Notes: generated by a model not told the origin, from the sequence alone. DNA of 64,000 nucleotides from Aphrophora alni (GCA_963513935.1 OY740769.1:38281120-38345119); one strand, 5' to 3'; positions 11,887 through 24,369 are shown, counted from the stretch's first letter. Translations and numbers: made by a program.

Positions 11887-14700
11887 TAGTTTATCTTCTT
11901 AAGTCTAAGTATACATATTCAATACTATGACACAGCTGAGCTAAGTCCTGAAGGCAAACATTAAACCGGCTTAGTTTAGAGAAATTCTGTCTCTCTCCCC
12001 GAACACAGTATATGTGGCTATATTGACCTATAGTGCGTTCCATGTTTAGTTGACACTCTATGTTCAATGCCATGTCTTACAAACGTCGCACTATCGGTAA
12101 CATACACGTATAGGAGAAAAATTTGTCATTTAATAACAACTAAAAATGCATTGAATGCTACGCAGCTCAAACTAATGTTTTCTATTACAATATATAAAAA
12201 AAAGAAAACAGATATCCTATATAATTAATTAAACATTTTATATTATAACGTTTTTATTGTAGTTAGTAATTGGTGAATCTTCTATTTGGTTTAAACACTA
12301 AATTAATTTGTACACCGACAACTATACGTGAAACAAAGTAAAGTTATAATCAAAAGAATCTCCAGCATTCCAGGCACAGCTGGTTGCAAAAAGCCGTCTC
12401 TGATTGCACCTCTAAACCGTCTACTGTAAAAGAAACCATGAATTTAATTTCACTGGCATATTATAGGTTCAAAGCCGTATCATTTACACAACGCCAAAAT
12501 CTATACAGAAAGAGCTATTTTACTCAGTAATTTTGAGTACACATTGGCGTTCAAACAAGTTGTAAGTCTAATCAGACAAATTTTTGTATTTTCATAAATA
12601 CCAAAAGGATTTTCTATCCAATTTATTTGTATAAAAATGAAAATAAAAATAGAAAACCTTTTGATATACCTCTTGTATGATTCTACTTTGCAAACAACCG
12701 TTTTGAAATACTGCAAGGAAATACATCCCATCGATGGGAGTTCATGTGGTTTTTATACGTGCTACTAATCTATGTTTACAGTGTTTATTAATTAGGAAGT
12801 TTATCTGGTGTTGATTAACTCGACGTATCTTTAATATGACAGAAATAAATATTTTATGACTGGTTTTTAATGAGGATGGACCGGTCGTACGGACTCGTAT
12901 AAAACTGGATTTTGTTAGGTTTGATTTCATAAAGAGTAAGCCTATACTCAGGAGAAATTTCTTAACAGCAGTTCAATCTGAAAGTTTTCTGTGATGTTCA
13001 TGTTAGACGATTTTTAATATTACATAAAAAAAAACAATATACAATGTACAGTTTCCTATTCTAATCCCCTCAAGGAAACTGTGACACGTGAGACCCTAAG
13101 CCCGCCGTTTTTAAGTTTCATGAAAACCTTTTTTGATAATAATTTTTCCTCGATTCGACATGTCAATTTTTTCTCTTTATATTCGTATGTGGTAACAGTT
13201 TACAGAAATTGAACAATTTTGATAACTATGTAAATCGTTTGGTAATTTTAAAAAATGGCGGCAGATTTTAAAATTTTAAAAACAATTTGTTGAGAATATT
13301 TTTCACCTAAATGTTGTACAAAATCTCACGTAGCTCATTTAATAATTGCATAAAAATATATGTACAATACTGCCTAAGCGTGTTTTATACGTTGAAATAA
13401 GAGTTATAAAGAAAATTGATAAGACCATAATCTTAAAATAATTATTAAAAAATGAGCAATATTTTTATTGTATTTATTAATTGTGTAAATACTAACACAT
13501 GACGTTTCGAGAGTATGAATCAAATCCTGTTATCAAGTGATAAACCTACAACATGGTAAATGTGAAATCCCCATTTGCACAGTACAACTAACTGATAAAC
13601 CCATTCGATTGGTACAACTGTTGTACTAAGAAAGAAACCCAGGGTCTAGGCTTAGCCTGAGCAGTCATAATAATAATTATGACTAGATACGAACGTGATC
13701 AAAAAATTCACAAGTGTCAGAACTACAAAACACAAAGGATTGTTGACATGTTAGTCAACATGAGACAAATAACTAAACGAGGTTGTTACCAACGGAGTGG
13801 TTACCTAACGGTAACATTATATAGAAGGTTTTAATTATTTTTTGTTTTGTATTTATATACAGACCATGGCAAATGTCTGAGTAATTGTATCAATAATTCG
13901 AACAATCCATCATCATCCAATAACTTTTGAACTAGTGATAATGGTTCTGTTAGTAAAGTGAACTAGGATTACTATTCGTCCAATATGATTGGAAAATGAT
14001 CCAAAATTTCAAGATGGAGTTTTCGGCAGTTTCCTTTTATTTAGAACATTCAAGAGTCTGTAAATTATTTTATGTAACATTTTATCTGTTTATATTAATG
14101 GTAAAGTCGAATATAAAAAAGAAATCGTATCGTATAATGTCAACGCTTCGGCTCTATCTAGAATATTTAATTACATATTCGATTTTCCTCATGAATTTAT
14201 CGTAATTTATTTAAATAATATATAAATCGAATCACCTGCAATTTCTTCTTACAATTCGAAACTGAAGCTACAGTTTCTTAGAATATTTTGAAAAGCAACA
14301 TCTGAAGAAGAATGAAATATTCATAGATTCTACGACCCTTTAGATACTTGTAGCGGATCGTTGCATAGTCTCTGGCTGTTTAAATATTAATCAAATGTAT
14401 AAAGTCCCAGCTAAGCTGTATTGAATACATAGTGTGCTGGCTAACTGAGAAGTACATATCCAAATACCCTCAATTTATCAAACTGTTTGTTGATTAAATA
14501 TATTTACTTACACTTAGTAGACAAAACCAACATTAAGAGTTACTCATGGATTAATCGGTTTTTGGTTTTGGAATGATAATTGTGAATAAAAATACATCTG
14601 GATTTCTGAGATGGTATAAATTCTAAGAAATTGTAAATAGAACACAGATTTTCCAAAATATTTTTTAATTAACGACTTGGTTATTTTAATGTATTGTTGA
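11887..14700. other. No feature seen
   Basis: AT-rich spacer. A GC-richer patch at about 13065-13110 (ACACGTGAGACCCTAAGCCC) has no open frame or splice sites that I can support. Confidence 0.45.
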
Positions 14701-14709
14701 GGCTTATGT

Positions 14710-14790
14710 GTCTTAGAGGATGGCGACGTCGTTGTTGAAACGCGTCAGAGATTAAAGGCACGTGGGAGTTTGATTAAATTTTGTATTAGT
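14710..14790 (+). repeat. GAAAC-hairpin cassette
   Basis: GAGGATGGCGACGTCGTTG then TTGAAACGCG, followed by GAGTTTGATTAAATTTTGTA. This has the same layout as the cassette at 9.74 kb. The hairpin is formed by the self-complementary GCGACGTCGT. Confidence 0.5.
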
Positions 14791-14891
14791 ATTAAGAAAA
14801 AAGTATTAGTATTTTGTATTTTGTATTAAGTCATAAATAGAACGTAACTTATCCCCAATCATATTATTAAGTTTTGAAATATATTTTAAAG

Positions 14892-15058
14892 TTTAGAGAT
14901 TGAAGGTGCTCGCGAATTGCAGTAAGTTTTGAGGTGAATTTATGTTTAGAGATAGAAGGGACGCGCGATTTATATAAAGCTTTGAGATAGATTTTTTAGT
15001 TAAGGGTAACCGCGATTAAATTGATTTGAGGTATATATAGACGTAGATAGAAGACGCT
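14892..15058 (+). repeat. Decayed 53-bp tandem repeat, about 3 copies
   Basis: GTTTAGAGATTGAAGGTGCT at about 14892 and GTTTAGAGATAGAAGGGACG at about 14945 begin two alignable 53-bp units (CGCGA and TTTTGAG/CTTTGAG follow at matching offsets). A third, poorer copy starts about TAGTTAAGGGTAACCGCGAT, and a fragment follows. Confidence 0.6.
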
Positions 15059-15239
15059 ATTTAGTGTATTCTACATGTAATACATTAAATTACATACAAG
15101 TTTGCAGATTTAAATTTTTTTATCTAATGTATATCAACCCAAATTTTCTATGAAGACTAAATCACGAAGTTATTGTCAAAAATGTAAATTTGAATAATGA
15201 ACTCTGAAAAATATGTGATATTCGTATAGGTAGGAAATC

Positions 15240-15560
15240 CAGCACAGCCAAGTGGATGACTTTTCACAAATGTACAGCTTCAAGGCTCATTAGTGCTGAG
15301 ACATTGAGACGAGCGAAGCGAGTGGACACTTTTTAATATGTACACATCTAAGGTTCGTTAGGGCCTAGAAGACAACAAAAAAGTAGTGATTAACACAATT
15401 ACTGTGTTCGGAGAACCTGTGTAACAACAATTTAAAACATATTTTCCCTACAGAATAAAACCCATAGACCTACCAATACAATATAAAGTTTCCTTTGATA
15501 TCAACTTTTGGACATTACACTTAAAGGATCCGTTCGTAGTACTGTACATTGTAAGATGGG
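15240..15560 (+). repeat. Dispersed repeat family X, copy 2
   Basis: GAGACGAGCGAAGCGAGTGG, then TGTACACATCTAAGG, GGGCCTAGAAGACAACAAAA, TAGTGATTAACAC, CCTGTGTAACAACAATTTAA, and TCAACTTTTGGACATTACAC followed by AAAGGATCCG. These line up in order with the copy at 2640-2970. Confidence 0.7.
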
Positions 15561-16784
15561 GCGGGTAAGTAGCACGTTGGAGCCCATCAACTTCTACTTA
15601 ATTACAACCCATAGTAAAAGTATAGATTAGTGTGTAATTAATATGGTTTGTGTGTGGAAATGTAATGTTAAATACAACATTTTATGGAGGGGGGGGGAGG
15701 AATTCGTACCAGTTACAAAATTTAAATTAATCAACACCATCATAGTTAAATTTATGAACCAGATTAATTTTTTTATTTGTTAAAATAGAAACAAATAACA
15801 TTATTTTTTTTTCTTCATGAATTGTTGAACACTCTGTATTTGAATATTAATTTTCATTTTATTCAGTTCCTAAATTAGGTACTAACAGTCGTCTAAATCT
15901 TAGTTTTGTGAGTTTCTATGTGGAACTATGACTTCGACAATAAATCGTGAACAAAAAAAATCAACTTTCTTTATTACAGTTTGTATTGCAAATAAAAAAA
16001 TAAAAAATTGTTTCGTCAAAACTTATGATGTAATGAGTAGGTCTACTATTTGAAAATGTAAAAATAATGGTGGCCTATAGTTGCTTCTAAAAAGTTAGTA
16101 ATAAATTATGCTACACAGATTGATAATATTGGGAAACTTTTTTCATTTGTTTATTTATTATTAATTTTTTCAAATTCTATACAATAGCTCTTTCTAAACT
16201 CTTTCTGCGTGAATCAAAAGTAGAGATAAAAATTTACAATAGACTTTTGATATCGGATTATTTTTAAAGGAGACGAAACTTTAAAAAAACAGTGTATTTG
16301 TTTGTTATGGAAGAATAGTGACTGTCTATGAATAGATGGTTTGTAGTTTGAGCGTTACGTGTTTCCTTAGTTTAGGTTTAAAGTTAAAGTAAGCTTCTGT
16401 TAAATGTAACTCTTTTAAAATCTTTTCACACAGAAAGGTTATTTACACAGAATATATCACCACACTTTAGACACACACAACACTGCAGCGAAATTGATAC
16501 GGCAGAGCTTAGGCTTTTCCACTGCTGCAGATAGAGTAAAGAAGTAAGAAATTGGACTGTGCATTGAAAACGTTCAACTTTACAGTTGAAGTGTTAAACA
16601 GCGAAAGTAAAGAGGCCACACGTAAAATAAAAATGAAAGAAATGAGCAGAGACAACCGCAAAAATTGATCAAGTAACTTGAAAAACAAGTCAAATAGAAT
16701 AATTATCCACAATATTGAGATAATAACTACAAAAACAAGATTATAATGTTATAGTGGTATTAGAACTATAAGCTGGTGTCCCTG
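15561..16784. other. No feature seen
   Basis: AT-rich spacer with a G10 run at about 15690 and poly(A)/poly(T) runs. No coding sequence supported. Confidence 0.45.
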
Positions 16785-16935
16785 AAGTAATGCATACTCA
16801 GTTCCCGCCGGCCCCCTAAAGAAGTGGAAATGGGGTTTAGTGGGTACACCTTAGGGAGAGCCACCATACACATGGCATCAAGCTCTTAGGGTGTAGTAAT
16901 GCATTTCTCACACCCTCGGAAAAATGTAAGTTGCC
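16785..16935 (+). other. GC-rich island, possibly a transposon-derived fragment
   Basis: About 150 bp stand out sharply from the AT-rich flanks (CCCGCCGGCCCCCTAAAG, GGTACACCTTAGGGAGAGCC, CAAGCTCTTAGGGTGTAG). One plus frame reads VPAGPLKKWKWGLVGTP, stop, GEPPYTWHQALRV, stop. That looks like decayed coding sequence, but I cannot assign a family. CACCTTAGGGAGAGC and GCTCTTAGGGTGT also form an imperfect inverted pair. Confidence 0.35.
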
Positions 16936-19900
16936 ATGAAAGTCGTACATCCATAGAAGTTCTTTTGTTATTATTTTCAAATATTTTTCTTTCAGGTATA
17001 TGCCGCAAAACTATTTTATTTTGTTGAGTTGTTCATAGAGATATAGATGTTGAGATTAAGGAATTCAAAAAAGTAATTCATGGAATGTTATCTGCCTATA
17101 CCCCGTGCTGTACTCTATGGTTTAAGCGAATTGACAGATTTTTATCAAATTTCGTAGATGGGCAAATTTAGTCATATCTTTCTTCATATTTAAGAACGTT
17201 GTTTTGAAATTCCTTTGATTAAGATCTCGTTACGCTGGTTCGTTAGGCCTCCCTTTACAATCTTTCGTTTTATATGAGTACCTTTATTATTTCCTATATT
17301 ATAAAAGAGAACCTGCTAAGGAATTCCTTGGTGATTTAACCTATAATCCTTCCTTACCGTTAAGGTTGGTCAAGAGCTACTTTACACCACATTGTCCAAA
17401 ATTGAACGATAGGCTTAATTTCTTATTAAATATTGTGAAAGCGATGGGATATTAAGAAGATTTTGCAGAATTCTTTATGTATGTAAGGAGTCACCACGAG
17501 TAATAGAAGATACCTGAGGGATGCCGAAAAACATTTGATTTTTACAATGAAGATTTAAAAATATTATAGATTAATAAAATTTAGATACCATATTTTCCCG
17601 TTATTGTAGGCTTCCGTTAATTTCAACAAAATGACGTAAATAAAATAAACATATGGTGTGAAGTTTTATGATGTAGGCCTAAATTTAGCATGAAATAGAG
17701 ATACTGTAGATGATATTAAATAATATCGTGTAAGAAAAAACAAAATTACCGAAATTAGAACTTTTTGTTGTATGGTACACAATTACAGAAAAATGTAATT
17801 TGACCATACACCATTTTTTCTTATGCCTATTTTTTATTGTCAATTCATGTTTTATATTTTTAACCATATTTTCTTCTATATTAGCCATTCTTTTTCTCTT
17901 TTCTGATCTCTCTCCTTGTGATTTTGAATTCATATTAGCACACAGCACATCAGTGATTATCGAACAGCAGATGACAGCTGTTTAGCGATTAACAAACAAT
18001 CAGCTGTAGCGATTAATAAACTTTCATTGGTTCTTGTTGATGACGTAATTGATATTAATGCTGTAGTTTCTTTAATCGCTCATTTATAAAGGATAATTTA
18101 GTAAAGGAAAAAAATGTTAAGCAGTATTCATAAAGTGTGATGTCGGTTACAGGATGCTTTAGAATAAAGGAACACTTAAGTGTTTCCTTTAGGTCGTTTA
18201 AGGAAGTCTTAAGAAAAGTTTATAAATACGGGCTTTAAACTTAAAATGGATTATACGGATTTTGATTAAATTTTGTTTACATATAATATGGAAAAACTCA
18301 AAATATAAGGTACTGTCGGCATCATCCTAAAAATTCCTTGTTTGGGAATCATCGATAAATATAACTATATTGAAGCTGTGTAAGAAACAAGATTTTTCAA
18401 AATCGGTTATCCGATTTTGTTGAAATTTTGGTGAAATGTAAATAATGACCCAACCTCGTATTAAATTGCAAGTAAAAGAACGTCATGCTTCGGGAATAAA
18501 TGGCAAATACTAAAATGAACAAAGGCCGCCGTTGTTAAAAACTCGTTTGAAAATAAATGTGATTTAGATTTAGGGTGTGTTTATTGTATAACCTAGGTTC
18601 AATTTGTAAACACATTTCACGCAAAGTTGCCATCCTTTACCAAATTAATTTACATAAGAAAAACTGACTAAAGATGGAAATCACGTAGTTTTATTTATAA
18701 CGTATAAATAGTATGCAATCGTATTAAGGAAAACGAATGTTTTAATTTTATGGTGTACAGTTTGTTATTAGATACACAATTATTATATTTTTAGATTTGA
18801 ACAAACTGTCTATTATTCTACTGACGTTGTTTTGACTAGACTTACCATCTCATGAATTAAGTATTAACTCTGGGTTCTTTAACATATATCTCTTTTGAAT
18901 GGCCGTGGTGCATACTAAACGTAAAACAATAAGAGACCCTGGTGGGATGTATCTGAAGGAGTCATTTGGTCTCACACATAGAAACTTGACAAAAGAACTT
19001 AAAGTAAACGAAAAATAGTTATTTATTTTATTTCTCATAATATATGTAGTATTGAGAATGTTATCTGATGAGTTTAGAATTCAATGTTTAGTTTTTCCCG
19101 GATACGAGTATATCCGTTTTTAAAACACCTGAGCACAAAACAATTCTTGGGATGATATCTGTTTGTGTTTATCTATCTGTGTGTAGTTTGTGGAGTGTTG
19201 TGCAGCACAAATAAATGGATAAATTTATATACTGAATTATCTAGTTATCGGCGTTAAAGTTGTTGTAAAAAGCATAATTTATTAAAATTGACTACTAATT
19301 TCCTTAAAATTTTTGCGAATATTACTCAAACCATTGCAAACCATTGGAAAAATTGCAGTAAAAGAAATTTACCGCTCAATAATAAAAACAAAAAAAAATC
19401 TAATGACCTTTCACCACCGTTATTTAAACTCTATTAGTTTTAAACTAAGTGCGATTTTATGAGAGAACAAAACAAGCACAGGGAATATACTAATCTTTTT
19501 ATATACATAACAAATTTAAAAATATTACAAAAATTGATAAGAAGAGAAACCTTGTATATCAACTTATCTTTTATAAGAAATAATTTGGGTAAAACTCAGT
19601 AATAATGGCAAACACAATTATTTTTCTTTCTCTCTTAGGGTATAAGCAGTGTAAAAACATATTTTTGGGAGTTAGTTACTAATGTTATTTTTAGGTTAGT
19701 ATTGTAGATAAGTGATATGTTAAAAATGTTTTTGATAAAAAATATATTATGTATAGAAAAGTTATGAAATATATTATGTTTATAAAAGTTATAAAATATA
19801 TTATTTCCTAGTTTGGATTAAAAATTTGGCCTCGTTTCTTAAACTCTTCAATAGACATAGTTTTCTTTTTCTTCAGAAAATACACAAGAGAACAACTGTT

Positions 19901-20940
19901 GACAAAGGTAACATTTCTGAACATTTCTACCGTATGAAATATATTGGTTACTATTTAACACAATTATAGCTCAGTAATTTTGAAGTAAACAAATTTGTTG
20001 TTTAATGTTTTTTCCATTTTTATATTTATAAATATATATTTTTTTAATGTAAGGCATGGTCTTCAAAAGTATTTTGTATTTTTAAAGTATAGAGATCAAT
20101 ATATATTCTGTACATAATATTAATCCAATGCTATTTTCGGAGTCCTAAGACCGTACGAATCGTATAGATAGTTATCTTATTTTTCATCTTTGGACAAATT
20201 GAAATATAGCAATATTTTTTAACTAGTATAGGTAATGAATCAGTAGCGATTGTTACTAAAAGTTAGTTATTATAAATCTTGAAAATCTTTTTATCTGAAA
20301 ATCTTCATAGAACATTTTTAATTTGTTAGAAAATTAAAAACAAATATCTCATTGTTGTCAGTTTTAAAAGTAATTTAAAGAAAAAATATGCCTTTTAGTT
20401 TAATGCACTATTATAAGTTTTGTTTTAGAATTAAATGTAAAAAATAAATTTATTACTACTTTTCAGATGAATGAGAAACCGAACTTTGTAATCGAGAAAC
20501 CATTTCCGACTTTGGCATAAGTCTATCTTAGTATTGGAGTTTGTTTTCAAATACGATGTAGGTTATAACACTAGTCTTTATCGTTTAATGATGAAGAACA
20601 TTGGCAATATCTGCCGCAGAAGGAGGCGAGAAAGTGTAAATAGAACTTGTTATTCGTTATTCCTTGGCTGAAACTCTACACTCTGTTAGATACAAATTTT
20701 AAATTCTGCTATAAGTGTTATTAATATTGATAATGGCATGATATTGAAGTTCTTAGTTGTTTTATTAATTTAATTATAACAGTTTTATAACTTTTCCACA
20801 TTTGCAAAGAAAGTTATGTGATGGGTCAAAAAAAATTGTGGCCTCTTTTTAATTTGGTTTTGTGGATGGGCGAGAGAGAAAAGTTTTTTATATTGTTTTG
20901 AAAATTTTATTTGTATTGTAATATAAACACGTTTAACCTG
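16936..20940. other. Gene-free region with small hairpins
   Basis: No supported gene. An almost perfect palindrome, AAAGGAACACTTAAGTGTTT then CCTTT, lies at about 18166-18190. A 31-bp AT-rich unit (AAATATATTATGTATAGAAA, then AGTTATG) repeats about three times at 19738-19806. At 18850-19038 both strands carry short open frames (minus: YIPPGSLIVLRLVCTTAIQK) without usable splice context. Confidence 0.45.
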
Positions 20941-21195
20941 CACAAAATGTGATAATGTTGGACGTTGTAGGAATTACCAGAGAACAGTTAAAGTCTCGAA
21001 ATCATTTTTGAAATCATCTTCCATTTTACAATTTATTAAAAAAATCTGGAAAACACGTTTGAACATTACGACAAAAATGAGATATTGTTGGTCGTTGTAA
21101 GAATTACAAAGACAGTATTCTCTCGAAACTATTTTTTTTTTAATTTCAAAACCATCAGCTATTTTAAAATTTATTAACATAATCTAGATAACGAA
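20941..21195 (+). repeat. Diverged tandem duplication, period about 130 bp
   Basis: GATAATGTTGGACGTTGTAG (about 20951) and GATATTGTTGGTCGTTGTAA (about 21081) start two alignable units. Both continue through GAATTAC, a CTCGAAA motif, a CATC..C..ATTTTA segment and AATTTATTAA. Visible divergence is high, roughly a fifth to a quarter of positions. Confidence 0.75.
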
Positions 21196-21393
21196 CTAGT
21201 CCATCGATTCGTAACCAAACCTATAACCATATATCTGCAAAATCTGATTAAAATTGCGACTAGGTGTAAAGTCTCTCCGTTGGTTCAGACGTGCGAATAG
21301 AATTTACACATTATATGGTCATCAATAATAGACGCTCAGTTTATTGTAAAACTCTATTTATTCCAACGTTTGAACTTTGAAATAACCGTTTTA

Positions 21394-21622
21394 TTCTTGT
21401 TGTTAAACCTCTCAATCATCATCGCCTTATATAAAAGTGAAGACAGGAACATCAAATAAAGACCCATAGCCCTCGGATACTCTAATAGTATTGTGTCATC
21501 AAATAACAAGAGTTGTTCCATAGAGACCAGCGAGGAAAGACTATAGTGAAGGATCTAACCCAAGACTTTATAAAAAAGGGTGTAGATCTAACTAGGGTAC
21601 CTTACAATTGGTGAATTCCTGA
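21394..21622 (-). repeat. tRNA-headed SINE (type 1), copy a
   Basis: Read on the minus strand, a head with TACCCTAGTTAGATCTACAC is followed by the B-box-like GTCTTGGGTTAGATCC. Then comes a CTCGCTGGTCTCTATGG body, the conserved CCGAGGGCTATGGGTCTTTA segment, and the 3' end TATAAGGCGATGATGATTGA then AACAACAAGAAT. The same order is found at 47.07, 52.30, 60.03 and 61.21 kb. Confidence 0.75.
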
Positions 21623-21639
21623 GAGTATTTTGAAATATA

Positions 21640-21775
21640 GGCATACGTCAGCATGAACGGGGGTGGGCAGGGGGCTAAATATAAATTAATCTTTTTTCCA
21701 GGACTAGGTCATTTCCTGTTCTGGCTTCACCATGTAATCCGCGGTCCTCCCACACGTCTTCTTAATACACAGGTT
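21640..21775. other. GC-richer island next to SINE copy a
   Basis: ACGGGGGTGGGCAGGGGGC is followed by a pyrimidine tract and CCAGGACTAGGTCATTTCCT, then CCGCGGTCCTCCCACACG. One frame is open (LGHFLFWLHHVIRGPPTRLL). The tract before CCAG resembles an acceptor, but the putative donor (CACAG|GTTTAT) is weak. It may be repeat-derived. Unassigned. Confidence 0.3.
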
Positions 21776-22699
21776 TATAATATAATGTTTCTGTGTGAAT
21801 ACTTTCCTATGAATTTCAGAATACTTTTTATAAAATGATATAATTATATATTGGCATTAGCAGATTATTTTTAGCTTTAGTTTATTTCTTTTTCATTGGC
21901 AGCTTTTCAAGTTTTAATAAAATCTTATCATGGAAAAATAAAACAATTATCCTTTATGCACCAAATTTGTACAGAGTCACTTTATTGTACCTTCCAATAA
22001 ATCAATATTTGCTAATAACTGTTTACAATAAAACAATTAACACACGAAACAAGTGATGACATCGTATTGCGTTTCTCTTTGTACAATTACGCGAATAATA
22101 ACGTTGGCTCCGTTACCACTGATTTTAAAACGTACTTTTAATTACGTCTGCACGTTAATTAAAAATTGATTAAGAAGGAACCTGTTTAATCAATTGTTTG
22201 CAACGGTTATCTTATAGCAGTCATTATTGTTTAATTTGTTACTAGTTGTGCCCATGTACAGATTTGGTGCATGATTGTTATATGGATGTAACAATAAAAT
22301 TAGTGTACAATTTCTCCAGGAGTTTGAATATGTTTTTTCACCCTGTTTACTTCTCACGTCATGTTAGTTATATGTTTGTGAATGTAGTTTTCATTCTACT
22401 ACTAATGATAGTTAAAAACTGTTTAGATGTGTACACTACCACAAGGCTACAACAGAAGAACAATCTGGCGTTTTATGTTCCGTAAAGATAGTTTGGAAGC
22501 ACTTAAAATTTTACTTCTTACAATCTGAATTTAATTTTAGAAACAACTATGGAAAGGATATTTTCTAGAAAACTCAAAAAATTGGTTAATTACTAGCGAG
22601 TAAAAGGTCTTAAAATCGAACTCTGCTTTCGTTAAATATAGTATTTCCCTTCTTATTTATGTACTATTATTACAAATACTGACAATGTAAAATATGAAT
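21776..22699. other. No feature seen
   Basis: AT-rich spacer up to the Penelope-like insertion. The open frame at 22246-22485 has no recognisable domain. Confidence 0.45.
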
Positions 22700-22918
22700 A
22701 AATTCCTAATTAACAAATAAAACACAATATTTCTTTTGTAAAATTCTATAATTTATTTGGTCTAGCCGACCATGGTTTCGCCAGTTACGGCATTGACGAG
22801 GCTCTTACAAGACTAAATACAAAGCACAACATAACTATTATAAAAGGTAGGAAAATCCCGTTAACAAACAAAGCACAAAGACCCAGGGGAAAAACCCCAC
22901 AGGTCATTCACACAGGTA

Positions 22919-23811
22919 TTAACCAACCTTGAATAGAGGTTGAAGTAAAGGAGAAAATGACAAAAATTCCGTTTGGTCATTTAAAACTAGATTATCATCA
23001 TTACACAAAAGTCTCTTAATTTCTAAAATTTCCAAAACATTTAATTTTCTACTTTTTACGTTAACATGTAAAATTTCAAAATTAACATTAGAATAAAAAT
23101 CTGTCAATGCATGATTTTTTAAATGGTTAGAAAAACTAGAATCATTATAACCTAACCGCCAACTCCTTTCATGCTCACCTAACCTACACTTAAAACTACG
23201 GCCTGTTTGGCCAACATAAGCAGCATTACAAATACTACATGTCAGTTTGTACACACCACTTTTTTGCATTTTTTCTATATTATCTTTGGAATTTACCAAC
23301 ATCTTTCCTAAATTTTGTTTACAATAATAAGCTGGTTTACAGTGTTTTTTCTTTTCTAAAACTTTACCAACTGCATGGCTAACTTTACCAAAATAGTTAA
23401 TTCTACGCCACTTTTGTGTGGAATTATTAGAATTGACTATTGGGAAAATAAAGGATTTAGCCTTATTTTTTAATTTTCTTTTTAACATTTTATCAATGAG
23501 ATTAACCTCATAACCATTATTAATGGCTATTTGTTTAATACATACAAGCTCAGTATAAAAATCATCATTAGACATAGGAATATTAATGAGGCGATACAAC
23601 ATACTATGAAAAGCAGCCAATTTATGATTATAAGGATGTTGTGATGTAACATGTATAATGTTGTCACTAAACGTAGGTTTCCTAAAAATGCTGAAATTAT
23701 GCCTACCATCAATGATTTTAATTGTAAGATCTAAAAAATTTTTTTTTTATTTGATTATTCTGTCCTACTTCCATAGTAAATTGTATCGCCAAGTTAATAG
23801 AATTTAAATAC
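22919..23811 (-). pseudogene. Penelope-like polyprotein C-terminal part: RT thumb/linker plus GIY-YIG endonuclease, one frameshift
   Basis: PLE proteins combine a reverse transcriptase with a C-terminal GIY-YIG endonuclease that nicks target DNA. Only the C-terminal part is present. From 23811 downward one frame reads KYLNSINLAIQFTMEVGQNN. An A10 run (about 23739-23748) then shifts the frame by one base, after which it continues LDLTIKIIDGRHNFSIFRKP, the conserved end of the PLE RT (FLDLTI...F.I.RKPT...HP..HK.AAF). The 233-residue open part follows: a basic linker (KMLKRKLKNK), then GVYKLTCSIC and YVGQTGRSFKCRLGEHERSW. These supply the GVY and YVG motifs, the Cys pair (CSIC) and the EH.R residues typical of PLE endonucleases. 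It ends LLQPLFKVG before a stop. The RT palm (catalytic YxDD) is missing because of 5' truncation. The short A-run indel could be a sequencing error. Confidence 0.9.
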
Positions 23812-24107
23812 TTGGCCAAACAGGCCGTAGTTTTAAGTGTAGGTTAGGTGAGCATGAAAGGAGTTGGCGGTTAGGTTATAATGATTCTAGTTTTTCTAAC
23901 CATTTAAAAAATCATGCATTGACAGATTTTTATTCTAATGTTAATTTTGAAATTTTACATGTTAACGTAAAAAGTAGAAAATTAAATGTTTTGGAAATTT
24001 TAGAAATTAAGAGACTTTTGTGTAATGATGATAATCTAGTTTTAAATGACCAAACGGAATTTTTGTCATTTTCTCCTTTACTTCAACCTCTATTCAAGGT
24101 TGGTTAA
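23812..24107 (+). pseudogene. Inverted duplicate of the PLE endonuclease C-terminus
   Basis: The plus-strand arm begins inside the endonuclease coding sequence at GGCCAAACAGGCCG (residues GQTGRSFKCRLGEHERS...). It runs in frame to the same ...QPLFKVG terminus and stop as the minus-strand copy. It has no start codon of its own and is part of the inverted terminal copy, not an independent gene. Confidence 0.88.
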
Positions 24108-24215
24108 TACCTGTGTGAATGACCTGTGGGGTTTTTCCCCTGGGTCTTTGTGCTTTGTTTGTTAACGGGATTTTCCTACCTTTTATAATAGTTATGTTGT
24201 GCTTTGTATTTAGTC

Positions 24216-24290
24216 TTGTAAGAGCCTCGTCAATGCCGTAACTGGCGAAACCATGGTCGGCTAGACCAAATAAATTATAGAATTTTACAA
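24216..24290 (+). other. GAAAC-hairpin cassette in the PLE terminal repeat (mirrored at 22737-22811)
   Basis: CTCGTCAATGCCGTAACTGG then CGAAACC: a GCC/GGC stem with loop GTAACT directly precedes GAAAC, and a second hairpin GGTC-GGCTA-GACC follows. The layout matches the stem II-GAAA part of a hammerhead ribozyme core. However, the upstream strand (CGTCAAT) departs from CTGATGA, so activity is doubtful. PLE terminal repeats are known to carry hammerhead motifs. Confidence 0.4.
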
Positions 24291-24369
24291 AAGAAATATT
24301 GTGTTTTATTTGTTAAAATGGAATTCTATCAAGTACCGTCGGTCATCAGTGTAAACAAATTCCTAATTA

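Larger units (their letters stand above)
22700..24369 (-). mobile_element. 5'-truncated Penelope-like element with inverted terminal copy and 13-bp target duplication
   Basis: The 13-bp direct repeat AAATTCCTAATTA (22700-22712 and 24357-24369) flanks the whole structure. The main copy is on the minus strand, with its 3' end at the left. A second, 504-bp copy of its 3' part (endonuclease end plus 3' UTR) lies in the opposite orientation at 23812-24315. The matching arm is 22711-23214. The arms are the same length and identical in every stretch I compared. A 41-nt non-inverted tail (24316-24356) separates the right arm from the duplication. Inverted partial copies and short tails of this kind are known for Penelope-like retroelements. 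Together the arm identity, the intact duplication and the nearly intact ORF indicate a recent insertion, truncated before most of the reverse-transcriptase domain. Confidence 0.93.

Noticed and set aside
18840..19038. Possible minus-strand exon ending GATG|GTAAGTC
   Set aside because: All three frames hit a stop between the plausible acceptors (CCTTCAG or TACGTTTAG) and the donor.
24216..24290. Calling an active hammerhead ribozyme in the young PLE end
   Set aside because: The CTGATGA strand is replaced by CGTCAAT and stems I/III are not demonstrated. Only the hairpin-GAAAC half is clear.
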